A stretch of DNA of 64,000 nucleotides, from positions 124,001-188,000 of the forward strand of contig JAAEQD010000106.1 in NCBI GenBank assembly GCA_024231855.1, given 5' to 3'. The notes beneath the pieces were generated by a model. It had not been told where the DNA came from, searched no databases, and saw only the letters and a list, made by a program, of their open reading frames with translations. Position numbers and translations under genes: made by a program. Below are positions 40,149-49,324 of the stretch, one piece after another (the stretch's first letter is position 1; each line of letters begins with the position of its first letter). The stretch comes from Candidatus Zixiibacteriota bacterium. GTDB taxonomy: Bacteria; Zixibacteria; MSB-5A5; UBA10806; 4484-95.

Positions 40149-42578
40149 TTAAAAGCCGGTTTTTTTTGGCCCGGAAATAACCATATCCAGAGGCATATTT
40201 CTGACCGCTAGCACATAATTCTCTTTATACATTATTGGATCTATTTGAAAATCCCAGCCTGATTCAGACCTTTCCGACGATGTGAGTCCTGGGGAAATAA
40301 TATGGAACTCGGCTGTACCTTTTTTATAATTCACCGTCCAGACACCCAGGGACAGATCTTCGACATTTCTAATCTTATCAGAAGTCCATATAGTTTCGAT
40401 GTTTTTATTAAACTTATCATCAATTTGTCTTGAACATCGATTCGCCCCGGATTTTAATAAAGAATATGCTTCAATTAAAGTTGGCAAGCGCCATTTTTGG
40501 TATCTATGAGCAATATTTTTATTAAAACTTTCAATAATACCTGAAGCTTCAATATAGTTAACCTCGCAATTTGAACCACGCGAATACCAAATTAGGCCGG
40601 TGGAGTAATCAGCAACTTGTGCAGAGTCTATTATTATAAAATCATTGATAATAGCTGCTCTGTCACTATTGGCCAAAACTGGAGATATTGTAATACCACC
40701 GGAATCAAAATCCGCAATAATGGTTTCTCTATCATAATTAGTTAATATTTGAGACACAATAACTCCACTGGAATCAAAATCCGCACTAAGGGATTCCCTT
40801 TGATAATTAGTCAACACTCGAGGTACAACGATCCCGCGGTTACCGATATAAGAAACAGTTGATTCAAATATCATCTCTGTTTCTTTGTCATTAAGGAATA
40901 TTATTGGTGTACGAAGTTCATAAAATGTTTTACTTCGAATTGAATTTATAACTTTTGTGAATTTAACAGACGCATCTAAAGAATCCATATACTGATCATT
41001 GTTATCGTAGGCCTTAATTAGATAAGACATCGCTTCCGAGGTGTCTGATTTGCGAAACCCGTTAATCGATTTTAACATACATGTTTGTGAGAATTTATAT
41101 GGGTCAGGGCTATTAACTATAAACGCATAATTTAAAAATGTATTAATTACACTATCAACCCCGCCACCTATTGCGGCTAATGCTTTTTCATTAGGCGTTC
41201 TCGCATAATTCGAATATATCTTTGCGAGACTATTTAATTCATTTGGTCTGTTTTTAAAAATAAACCATTCATTCAATTTTGCTATCATTTCCAGAGCAGT
41301 TTCATTCTTCCAAGTTTGACTACCAATTGAAGGTATATATAATTCTTTATTTGTTAGTTTGCTGGCGGAAAACATGGATAAAACTGTAAGCATTATTATA
41401 GTGGCGATAACTACAACTGGTTTTCCAAAAATTCTTGCGATTACATCCAAGGGTGACAATCCTTTATAACTATATATTTCCTCATAAATCTTAGGCCATA
41501 CATGATTCCTATATTTATCTTTTTCCTTCTTAATCTGAAACCCTTTATAAACCCAATTCTCCTCTTTTTCTTTCTCAACTTGATACTTCAAAAAACCTCT
41601 ATACTTTTCTTTTTCTTCCTCAACCTGATACAATAAATCACACTTGAGCATAATATTTTTTGTTAAATTGTCTAAGTCCGGTTTGAGAATCATGTCCTCA
41701 TCCTTAGCAGCAAGATCCTCGCCAAAACTATAATAAGGGCGATATTGAATGAAATTTTCCTTTAAATATTTCAGATTCTTATCATAAAAATTATAAGGCA
41801 AATAATTTTGTAATAGACTTGCGGCTTTATTCATCCAGAAGTCATTTCTATTTTTCTCGGTGATATCAATCCGCGATGGAACCAGCATCAAATCAGGCGG
41901 ATTTTCACGGTCTGTTTGGGTTGTTGAATTCAACGTGATATCCTTGGCGATTTTCCTAATACCAAGTATATTTTGTTCATTAATGGTAAAAAGCAAAGCA
42001 ACCATATCGGGAACCTGCATAGTGCAGATACCGCCAATATCGGTAATACCGGTTCTGCTGTCTATCAACACAACATCTGCATACTCGCGGAATTTTCCCT
42101 TTAAATAGTTTATAAAATCATCACCAAAGTAGCTATCATAAAAATCCTGCCAGTCGAAATTGTTGACTCTGGAGGCGTATTTTCTATCCTGACGGCCTGC
42201 AGGAATAAATGAAATCGGTAAGCCGTTAATAAAACTTTTGGGGATAGGTACGGTAAATTGATCAAGGTTGATAAAGCCATCGTCAATTTTACCGACATCT
42301 TTGCCAAGGAATTCCTTGTAATAGTCAAATAAATCCAATACCCCCGATGTTACTTCCTCGTCTTTTAGCCCAAAAAACTTATGCAGGCCGGGAGCCTCAA
42401 GATCCCAATCCACCATAAGTATTCGGCGCTGGGATTTATCTCCTATTAGATAATCATGGTCAGCCAATAGCCAGGCAACATTGGCCAGTGCCATGCTTCG
42501 GCCAACGCCGCCTTTATAGGAATAAAATGTGATAATTTTACCGGATTTTTGCGAGTTTTTTAGCATATTTTCTTTCAT
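40149..42578 (-). CDS. KGGVGR-motif MinD/ParA-like P-loop ATPase with TM segment, 3x23-aa repeats and DUF1566-like C-terminus
   Basis: TFYSYKGGVGRSMALANVAWLLA, MVDWDLEAPGLHKFF, VVLIDSRTGITDIGG; TM VVVIATIIMLTVLSMF; C-term DYSTGLIWYSRG...WRLPTLIEAYSLL...IWTSD...YVLAVRN. Confidence 0.85.
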   Translation of the reverse strand: MKENMLKNSQKSGKIITFYSYKGGVGRSMALANVAWLLADHDYLIGDKSQRRILMVDWDLEAPGLHKFFGLKDEEVTSGVLDLFDYYKEFLGKDVGKIDDGFINLDQFTVPIPKSFINGLPISFIPAGRQDRKYASRVNNFDWQDFYDSYFGDDFINYLKGKFREYADVVLIDSRTGITDIGGICTMQVPDMVALLFTINEQNILGIRKIAKDITLNSTTQTDRENPPDLMLVPSRIDITEKNRNDFWMNKAASLLQNYLPYNFYDKNLKYLKENFIQYRPYYSFGEDLAAKDEDMILKPDLDNLTKNIMLKCDLLYQVEEEKEKYRGFLKYQVEKEKEENWVYKGFQIKKEKDKYRNHVWPKIYEEIYSYKGLSPLDVIARIFGKPVVVIATIIMLTVLSMFSASKLTNKELYIPSIGSQTWKNETALEMIAKLNEWFIFKNRPNELNSLAKIYSNYARTPNEKALAAIGGGVDSVINTFLNYAFIVNSPDPYKFSQTCMLKSINGFRKSDTSEAMSYLIKAYDNNDQYMDSLDASVKFTKVINSIRSKTFYELRTPIIFLNDKETEMIFESTVSYIGNRGIVVPRVLTNYQRESLSADFDSSGVIVSQILTNYDRETIIADFDSGGITISPVLANSDRAAIINDFIIIDSAQVADYSTGLIWYSRGSNCEVNYIEASGIIESFNKNIAHRYQKWRLPTLIEAYSLLKSGANRCSRQIDDKFNKNIETIWTSDKIRNVEDLSLGVWTVNYKKGTAEFHIISPGLTSSERSESGWDFQIDPIMYKENYVLAVRNMPLDMVISGPKKTGF

Positions 42579-43255
42579 TAGCTAAAACTAGGCGGTGTTT
42601 TTGATGATTGTCTTTCGTTATCCCTCTTAATCACATCTAGTACTTTATTAATAGTTTTTGAATTTAATTTTTTATCTTGGGGATCAATAAATCCCATATT
42701 AATGAAATTATAAAGCCTATTTAGAGAATGTACGATTTCATGATGTTTCCCTAAATAGCTCGCATCGTATGGAGGTCGCCATGTAGCCTGCAAATAAGAA
42801 TCGAGAATTTTAATTGTTGAAGAATCGAATTCGTCAGGTATAATCATGCAGCAGTTTGTGAAATTTTTGATATGATCGCCAATCTTCGTAGCAAGAGTTT
42901 TATAGGCTGGATTGTAAGTAGCAAATGCATCAATAAAAATGAGTTTGATATTTGAACTTTGAAGGCGTAAGATATCTGACTCGGTACCCTCTATTATATT
43001 TTTAATCGTGGCACATTTGGACTTAAAGCACGGATTCAATTCTCTTAAGATTTCACACAGGTATTCATCGCCGAAAGGTTGCCACTTTTCAGCATCCATA
43101 CCATAATTGAATTCTAATATCGAATCCAGCTTTTTGCCCAGCTCATTATTTGCGGATGTCTGATCTTCTTGGGCCAGGAAATCAACAATTTTCCGAGCCT
43201 CGTTTTGATTTAAAGCTATGATAGCATAGCCGATTTCATCTTCTGGTTTACACAT
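42578..43255 (-). CDS. Uncharacterised soluble protein in the KGGVGR operon
   Basis: TAATG coupling to the downstream ATPase gene and 8-nt overlap with the upstream gene; alternating beta/alpha pattern around KLIFIDAFATYNP and CCMIIPDEFD. Confidence 0.75.
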   Translation of the reverse strand: MCKPEDEIGYAIIALNQNEARKIVDFLAQEDQTSANNELGKKLDSILEFNYGMDAEKWQPFGDEYLCEILRELNPCFKSKCATIKNIIEGTESDILRLQSSNIKLIFIDAFATYNPAYKTLATKIGDHIKNFTNCCMIIPDEFDSSTIKILDSYLQATWRPPYDASYLGKHHEIVHSLNRLYNFINMGFIDPQDKKLNSKTINKVLDVIKRDNERQSSKTPPSFS

Positions 43256-44099
43256 TTTGATACTTTATCTTAAGAATCCTAAATGCTTGAATCTCATTTT
43301 TATTGTTATTATATAGATCTTTTGCAGCAGCGCTTTTCATTATATCATGTTCCCTGAAATAAGCTTCATAATAGCTCAATGCTGTATCGTCATCACCGTT
43401 GATGTCATTCAAGTATTTCCTCACAATTTCGAGCTCGTCCTTAAGCGAGTTTAATGATAATCTGATAAAATATCCGGCTTCCACGATGATATTTTCGAGA
43501 CATTCTAAAATATCAGAAATCGCTTGAATCTGTTTTCTGGTTTCACTAAGATTATGTTCGTTCCAAATACTACTTGATCCGAATTCCCTTTTGAATTTTT
43601 TAAAATCAGATAAACTATCTACCAGTTTTTTGCCGGGTATCAAAGGTAATTGGCTGCCCTTGATCAGAATCCCCATGAACAGGATCGACGATAGCACAAG
43701 GCTGACAATTGCAAGTAGAAACGACTTTGCCAAATAGATGTAGTTAGTCGATAAAACATCACTAAAAGTAAAGTTTCCCTTGATGACTCCTGCTAAAAGG
43801 CAGATTGCTGTACTTGCCAGGAGAATCATAAAGGCGGTAATTAGACTTCTCCAGTAAAGATGACGTTTTGATAAATACCAAGCACGGCATTTGGTTTTTA
43901 TTAGCAAATATAGGATTATAATCGGCAGCGGGGAAGCGATTAGGGCATAAATTATATTTGGTGCTTCCACATTTATCTTTACCTCTTTGGCGCCCAGAAG
44001 CGAGAATGTAGCTGGCAGAGCCCCATATAAAATCAAACCCCAGGCTCGAAGCCCCGCTAAATCATCTATTATCATCAATACTTTTCTTAAGATGGCCAT
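43248..44099 (-). CDS. Four-TM membrane protein with cytoplasmic helical tail, first gene of the KGGVGR operon
   Basis: Four hydrophobic segments in the first about 170 aa, then a charged helical region. Confidence 0.75.
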   Translation of the reverse strand: MAILRKVLMIIDDLAGLRAWGLILYGALPATFSLLGAKEVKINVEAPNIIYALIASPLPIIILYLLIKTKCRAWYLSKRHLYWRSLITAFMILLASTAICLLAGVIKGNFTFSDVLSTNYIYLAKSFLLAIVSLVLSSILFMGILIKGSQLPLIPGKKLVDSLSDFKKFKREFGSSSIWNEHNLSETRKQIQAISDILECLENIIVEAGYFIRLSLNSLKDELEIVRKYLNDINGDDDTALSYYEAYFREHDIMKSAAAKDLYNNNKNEIQAFRILKIKYQNV

Positions 44100-44311
44100 G
44101 TTGATTTACTGAAAGATCTAAAATCCACTACTAATGATGCATTAGCATCTTAACAATCTGAATCTTATACAATATAATAAATGTTAATCTAAACATGCAA
44201 ACAATTAATTACGATTTAATCGGACATAAGAAGTTAATAAACAGCAATAATCAGGGAATTATATAATTAAACAGATATGTGATATAGCTAGGCATGTTGT
44301 TGAAAACAATC

Positions 44312-44383
44312 TGAGGGTGGAAGGGATCGAACCTTCGACCACCTGCTTAAAAGGCAGATGCTCTACCACTGAGCTACACCCCC
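44312..44383 (-). tRNA. tRNA-Lys (anticodon TTT)
   Basis: GGGGGTGTAGCTCAGTGGTAGAGCATCTGCCTTTTAAGCAGGTGGTCGAAGGTTCGATCCCTTCCACCCTCA: complete cloverleaf, loop CTTTTAA. Confidence 0.95.
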
Positions 44384-44505
44384 ATAAAGGCACAGACTAC
44401 GAAAATAGAAAATTTCGCTTAAGTGTCAAGTCAAATCTATACAATTTATCGCGAAACAGTCTATAATTCATCTAACTCAAATTTATCTGACTAATTTAGA
44501 GATTT

Positions 44506-45606
44506 TTAATCGCGCCGGGATTTAAGTAACACTTTGGAATACTTCTGCATATCCTCAAGCACCATGCCGGTACCGGCGGCCACGCAGGTTAACGGGTCAT
44601 CGGCGACTATTACCGGCAGGTTTGTTTCCTGACGGAGGCGCTTATCCAAGCCGCGAATCATGGCTCCGCCACCGGTTAGGATAATACCCCGGTCGAGAAT
44701 ATCGGAGGCCAGTTCCGGTGGAGTCTGCTCCAGGGCCAGACGGACCGCATCGATTATCGAGTCCACCGGTTCGGAGATTGCCTCCCGGACCTGCGACGAA
44801 GTGATTTTCATGGTCTTGGGTACGCCTGCTATCAAGTCACGTCCCTTGATATCCATCGACTCCTCTTTATCAAGCGGATAAGCCGAGCCGATTTTCATCT
44901 TGACCTGCTCGGCGGTACGTTCGCCGATCAAGAGATTATAGTTTTTCTTGAAATATTGAACGATGACCTCGTCGAGTTCATCGCCGGCAATCCTGATTGA
45001 GGTATTGGAGACAATATCATTTAAGGCAATTACGGCGATTTCCGATGTGCCGCCGCCGATATCGATAATCATCGAACCCGATGGTTGGTCGACCGGCAGG
45101 CCGACACCGATTGCCGCCGCCATCGGCTCCTGAATCAGGAAAACTTCACGAGCGCCGGCGTTTTCGGCAGAATCGCGAACCGCCCGCTTTTCAACCTCGG
45201 TAATGCCCGATGGCACCGAGATAACGATTTTAGGCTTCATTAGATAACGATGTTTAACTACGCGTTTGATAAAATCAGAGAGCATCCGCTCGGTTATATC
45301 AAAATCGGCTATTACCCCATCCTTCAGGGGCCGAATCGCCTGTATGCTGTCGGGCGTTCTGCCGATCATCTCCTTGGCCGCTATGCCAACCGCCAGGATT
45401 TTACCGGAATCCCTCTCCACCGCCACAACCGATGGCTCGTTGAGAACAATGCTGGCACCGCGAACATAAACTAATGTATTGGCCGTGCCTAAATCGATAC
45501 CTATATCATTTGACAAAAAACTAAACCAGGACATATCCCTCCGCCCTCTTGAGCCGATTAATACTTCATCTTCGGTAGGGGGCATTATAGTTTCTACAGA
45601 CGCCAT
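44506..45606 (-). CDS. mreB: Rod shape-determining protein MreB
   Basis: IGIDLGTANTLVYVRG, SMIIDIGGGTSEIAVIAL, LTGGGAMIRGLDKRL. Confidence 0.96.
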   Translation of the reverse strand: MASVETIMPPTEDEVLIGSRGRRDMSWFSFLSNDIGIDLGTANTLVYVRGASIVLNEPSVVAVERDSGKILAVGIAAKEMIGRTPDSIQAIRPLKDGVIADFDITERMLSDFIKRVVKHRYLMKPKIVISVPSGITEVEKRAVRDSAENAGAREVFLIQEPMAAAIGVGLPVDQPSGSMIIDIGGGTSEIAVIALNDIVSNTSIRIAGDELDEVIVQYFKKNYNLLIGERTAEQVKMKIGSAYPLDKEESMDIKGRDLIAGVPKTMKITSSQVREAISEPVDSIIDAVRLALEQTPPELASDILDRGIILTGGGAMIRGLDKRLRQETNLPVIVADDPLTCVAAGTGMVLEDMQKYSKVLLKSRRD

Positions 45607-45671
45607 TGTAAATACCTTTTTTACTAATTGTAAACTCTTTTTTATAGGTAATCGGTCAATCGGTCAATTTC

Positions 45672-46424
45672 TTAAGAGTTTATACCGGTAATTGGCCCCT
45701 CAGCTCGGCCATTTATGAACTGAAGCACGACCTGATCTGTGGTATTTTTCACCTCATCAGGCGTACCCGAGAATATAATCTTACCATTATAAAGCATCGC
45801 CAGCCTGTCGGATATTTTATAGGCGGAGACCATATCATGGGTCACAGCGATTGAGGTAATATTAAGTGTATTCTGTAAATGAGCAATCAAACCGTTGATC
45901 GTATCAGCCATAATCGGATCCAGACCCGTGGTCGGTTCATCATAAAGAACATACTCGGGATCCATAGCGATTGCCCGTGCTAATCCTACACGTTTTTTCA
46001 TGCCACCGGAAAGTTCAGCCGGCTTGATATGCTCCACATCAACCAGGCCCACCTGAGATAGCCTTTCCTTAACTATGGCCTTGATTTTAGCCTCGGGGAA
46101 ACTAGAATGTTCACGGAGGCCCAGGCCGACGTTTTCATCCACCGTCATCGAATCGAAAAGCGCCGAGCCCTGAAACAACATCCCGAACCTCTTGCGAAGC
46201 TCGACCATTTGACGTGTATTGAAATCGCCGATATCTTCGCCATCGATTAATATACGCCCCCGATCAGGTTTCAATAGGCCAATTATGTGCTTCAACAACA
46301 CAGACTTACCCTCGCCGGAACGACCGATGATGGTGAGGGTTTCGCCTTTACTTATAGTCAGGTTAACGCCGTTTAGAACCGGCTTACCATTGAAACTCTT
46401 GTAGACATCGATTATTTCTATCAT
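45672..46424 (-). CDS. mlaF: Mla-type phospholipid/organic solvent ABC transporter ATP-binding protein
   Basis: IIGRSGEGKSVLLKHIIGLL, LSGGMKKRVGLARAIAMDPEYVLYDEPTTGLDP. Confidence 0.9.
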   Translation of the reverse strand: MIEIIDVYKSFNGKPVLNGVNLTISKGETLTIIGRSGEGKSVLLKHIIGLLKPDRGRILIDGEDIGDFNTRQMVELRKRFGMLFQGSALFDSMTVDENVGLGLREHSSFPEAKIKAIVKERLSQVGLVDVEHIKPAELSGGMKKRVGLARAIAMDPEYVLYDEPTTGLDPIMADTINGLIAHLQNTLNITSIAVTHDMVSAYKISDRLAMLYNGKIIFSGTPDEVKNTTDQVVLQFINGRAEGPITGINS

Positions 46425-46430
46425 AACGCA

Positions 46431-47201
46431 CTAGCCAAATAAAATATGAGCCACGATATAATCTGAAATCAAAATCATTACACTGGAATAGACCACCGCC
46501 TTGGTTGTCGATAAACCGACCCCCTCGGCGCCGCCGGTTGTTTTAAAGCCGTGATAGCAGCCGACAATCGCGATAATCATCCCGAAAATGCCCGATTTGA
46601 GCAACCCGCCAAACAAATCGCGTAAATCGAAAAACATCTTTACGCCATTTAGAAAAGTATAAGCCGAAATATCAATAAAGATAAGCGCTACGAGCAGCGC
46701 ACCCATTATGGCTACGAAATTGGCGAAAATAGTTAAAACCGGCAGCATAAGCAATCCCGCTATAAACCGGGGTACCGCCAGAAACCGGACCGGGTCGAGA
46801 GCCATCGTATCCAGGGCATCGATTTGCTCGGTAACTTTCATCGTACCCAGCTCGGCGGCAATCGAGGCGCCTACTCGACCGGCGACTACCAGGCCGGTAA
46901 GAACCGGCCCCAGCTCAATAATTACGGCCTTACCCACAGCCGTACCCAGATATCGCATAGGCACATAATTCTGAAACTGATAAGCGGCCTGTACGGCCGA
47001 TACCGCCCCGGTGAAAACCGAGGTGAACACGACCAAAGGCAATGAGGCAACGCCCATCATCAACATCTGCTCGGAGGTTAATCGAATGTTTTTTACGAAT
47101 AGGGGTAACGACTTAATAATCCTTCCGACCAGAATAGAAAACGCGCCGATCTCCGAAAGGAAAAACAGTACTCTCGAACCAAAGATTCGGATAATATTCA
47201 A
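46431..47201 (-). CDS. mlaE: MlaE-family ABC transporter permease
   Basis: ELGPVLTGLVVAGRVGASIAAELGTMKVTEQIDALDTMALDPVRFLAVPR. Confidence 0.93.
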   Translation of the reverse strand: MNIIRIFGSRVLFFLSEIGAFSILVGRIIKSLPLFVKNIRLTSEQMLMMGVASLPLVVFTSVFTGAVSAVQAAYQFQNYVPMRYLGTAVGKAVIIELGPVLTGLVVAGRVGASIAAELGTMKVTEQIDALDTMALDPVRFLAVPRFIAGLLMLPVLTIFANFVAIMGALLVALIFIDISAYTFLNGVKMFFDLRDLFGGLLKSGIFGMIIAIVGCYHGFKTTGGAEGVGLSTTKAVVYSSVMILISDYIVAHILFG

Positions 47202-47260
47202 GGGGCTATCCTTTTCATATATAAGTATAATCGGCGACTTTGGCTAAATGGTTGAGTTCC

Positions 47261-48607
47261 CTACTCCGGCCCGGGGAAGCCATGATAGATATCCACCATC
47301 TCAAACCGGGCATAGTCTTTAATAAAAGCCAGATCGATCTTACCGGTCGGGCCGTTACGCTGCTTAGAAAGCAGGATTTCAGCTTCGGGGCCCCAATGGC
47401 CGTCCTCATCCCGGGGGCGATGGATGAATATGACGACATCCGCGTCCTGCTCGATCGCGCCGGATTCTCTCAAATCAGAAAGCTGAGGTTTGGCATCTTT
47501 TCCCCGCATCTCCACCTGACGGGAAAGCTGGGATAGCGCGATAACCGGTACCTGTAGTTCACGAGCCATAGCCTTCAATGATCTGGATATAAATGAAATT
47601 TCCTGCTGACGGCTTTCCGCGTGGCGTGGGCCCTGCACGAGTTGAAGGTAATCTATTACAACCAATCCGATATTTTCGCGAGTCTTCAGCCGCCGCGCCT
47701 TGGCTCTCATCTCGAGGACAGTCATCGATGGCGTATCATCGATAAAAATCGGCGCCTCGGAAAGAGGGCCAACTGCAATCGAAAGATTGGTCCACTGGTC
47801 ATCGGCCAGCCTGCCGGTTCTCATCAGATGAGAGGATATCCGGGCCCGGCTGCACAGTAATCGCTGGGCCAATTGCTCTTTGGACATCTCCAGTGAAAAT
47901 ATGACGACTGGCGTTTTCTGGTCCACCGCCAGATGCTCGGCAATATTCAGGCTGAAAGATGTTTTACCCACTGATGGGCGACAGGCGATAACGATCAGGT
48001 CGGATTTCTGGAAGCCGGAAGTCAACTCATCGAGAGGCGCCCAGCCGCTGGGCACGCCGGTTAAGAATCCCTCACGCTGTGAATACTGCTCGATTGCCTG
48101 GAACGTGCCGGGCAGAATCTCGCCCAGCGGAGTAAACGCCCCTTTAAGCTTGCTCTCCTTGATTGAGAATATTTCCTGCTCGGCCGAATCAAGAAGGTCA
48201 TCCACGTTCTGTGTCTGGTCGTAGACTCTCGATAGTATAGCGTTGGCCGACTCTATCAGGCTGTTGAGCGTGGCTTTTTCCAGGACGATATTAGCGTGAT
48301 GTTCGATATTGGCGACACTTGGGGTGGCCTCCGTTAAGCCGGCCAGATAGGCCCGTCCACCGACATCCTCAAGCTGATCGCGGCTGGTCAGTTCGTGCGA
48401 GATAGTCAGCAAGTCGGCCGGTTCGCCCTTGTCGTAGAGATCGATTATCGCCTTGAAAATTTTCCTGTGAGCGGGACGGTAGAAAAAGCGGTCGACCAAC
48501 AGTTCGGCGGCGGCATCGATTGCTTCTCGTGAGAGAAGCATCGCGCCCAATACGGCCTGTTCGGCCTCAAGAGCTTGCGGTGGTATTTTATCTATTACTT
48601 CAGCCAT
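47261..48607 (-). CDS. dnaB: Replicative DNA helicase DnaB
   Basis: PPQALEAEQAVLGAMLL, RPSVGKTSFSLNIAEHLA, VVIDYLQLVQGP, LRESGAIEQDADVV. Confidence 0.96.
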   Translation of the reverse strand: MAEVIDKIPPQALEAEQAVLGAMLLSREAIDAAAELLVDRFFYRPAHRKIFKAIIDLYDKGEPADLLTISHELTSRDQLEDVGGRAYLAGLTEATPSVANIEHHANIVLEKATLNSLIESANAILSRVYDQTQNVDDLLDSAEQEIFSIKESKLKGAFTPLGEILPGTFQAIEQYSQREGFLTGVPSGWAPLDELTSGFQKSDLIVIACRPSVGKTSFSLNIAEHLAVDQKTPVVIFSLEMSKEQLAQRLLCSRARISSHLMRTGRLADDQWTNLSIAVGPLSEAPIFIDDTPSMTVLEMRAKARRLKTRENIGLVVIDYLQLVQGPRHAESRQQEISFISRSLKAMARELQVPVIALSQLSRQVEMRGKDAKPQLSDLRESGAIEQDADVVIFIHRPRDEDGHWGPEAEILLSKQRNGPTGKIDLAFIKDYARFEMVDIYHGFPGPE

Positions 48608-48610
48608 TTA

Positions 48611-49324
48611 TTATTTCAACTCCTCTAATTTCTTCAGAATTTTCTGCATATCCTCCCAGGTCGGCCGCTTGAAGTGGGGATTGCGCAGAAGCGCCGCCGG
48701 ATGATAAGTCGCTGTCAGTAAGGTGCCATGGTAATCGAACCATTTGTCGCGCATCTTGCCGAGAGACATGTCGGTTTGAAGTAGCCGTTGTGCCGATATT
48801 CGCCCCAAACAGCAGACTATTTTCGGCTTGATCAATTGAATTTGCTTATGAAGGTACAACTCGCAAACCTGGGCCTCTTCGGGTTTGGGATCGCGATTGT
48901 TCGGTGGCCGGCATTTGAGGATATTGGCGATAAAAACATCATCGCGGGAAAGTTTCATCGCCGCCAGTATCTTATCCAGAAGTTTACCGGCACGGCCGAC
49001 AAACGGCTCGCCCAGACGGTCCTCCTCGGCGCCGGGAGCCTCGCCCACGAACATGATATCGGCCTCCGGATTGCCCACGCCGAAAACGAACCTCGTCCGT
49101 GTTTGACCCAAAGCGCATTTCTGGCAGTCGCAGATAGCGGAGTACAGGTCATCGAGATTTTCAGCTGACTCAAAATTATCTATGGCGACAGTGTCTCCGG
49201 CAATAATATCCGGCTCCACTATCGGTATTTCCGAATCGAATGGTTTATAAATTACCTGCTCGCCCATCTCAGCGCGCTGCTGAAGGTAGCGATGGATCAT
49301 ATCTTGAACGTTTTCGTGCATCAC
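48611..49324 (-). CDS. Type-4-like uracil-DNA glycosylase (Fe-S cluster family)
   Basis: [63 protein letters not shown]. Confidence 0.92.
   Translation of the reverse strand: MMHENVQDMIHRYLQQRAEMGEQVIYKPFDSEIPIVEPDIIAGDTVAIDNFESAENLDDLYSAICDCQKCALGQTRTRFVFGVGNPEADIMFVGEAPGAEEDRLGEPFVGRAGKLLDKILAAMKLSRDDVFIANILKCRPPNNRDPKPEEAQVCELYLHKQIQLIKPKIVCCLGRISAQRLLQTDMSLGKMRDKWFDYHGTLLTATYHPAALLRNPHFKRPTWEDMQKILKKLEELK

Noticed and set aside
44312-44383. tRNA-Lys as the integration site of a genomic island including the KGGVGR operon
   Set aside because: No integrase gene and no direct duplication of the tRNA 3' end noticed in the window; kept only as context.
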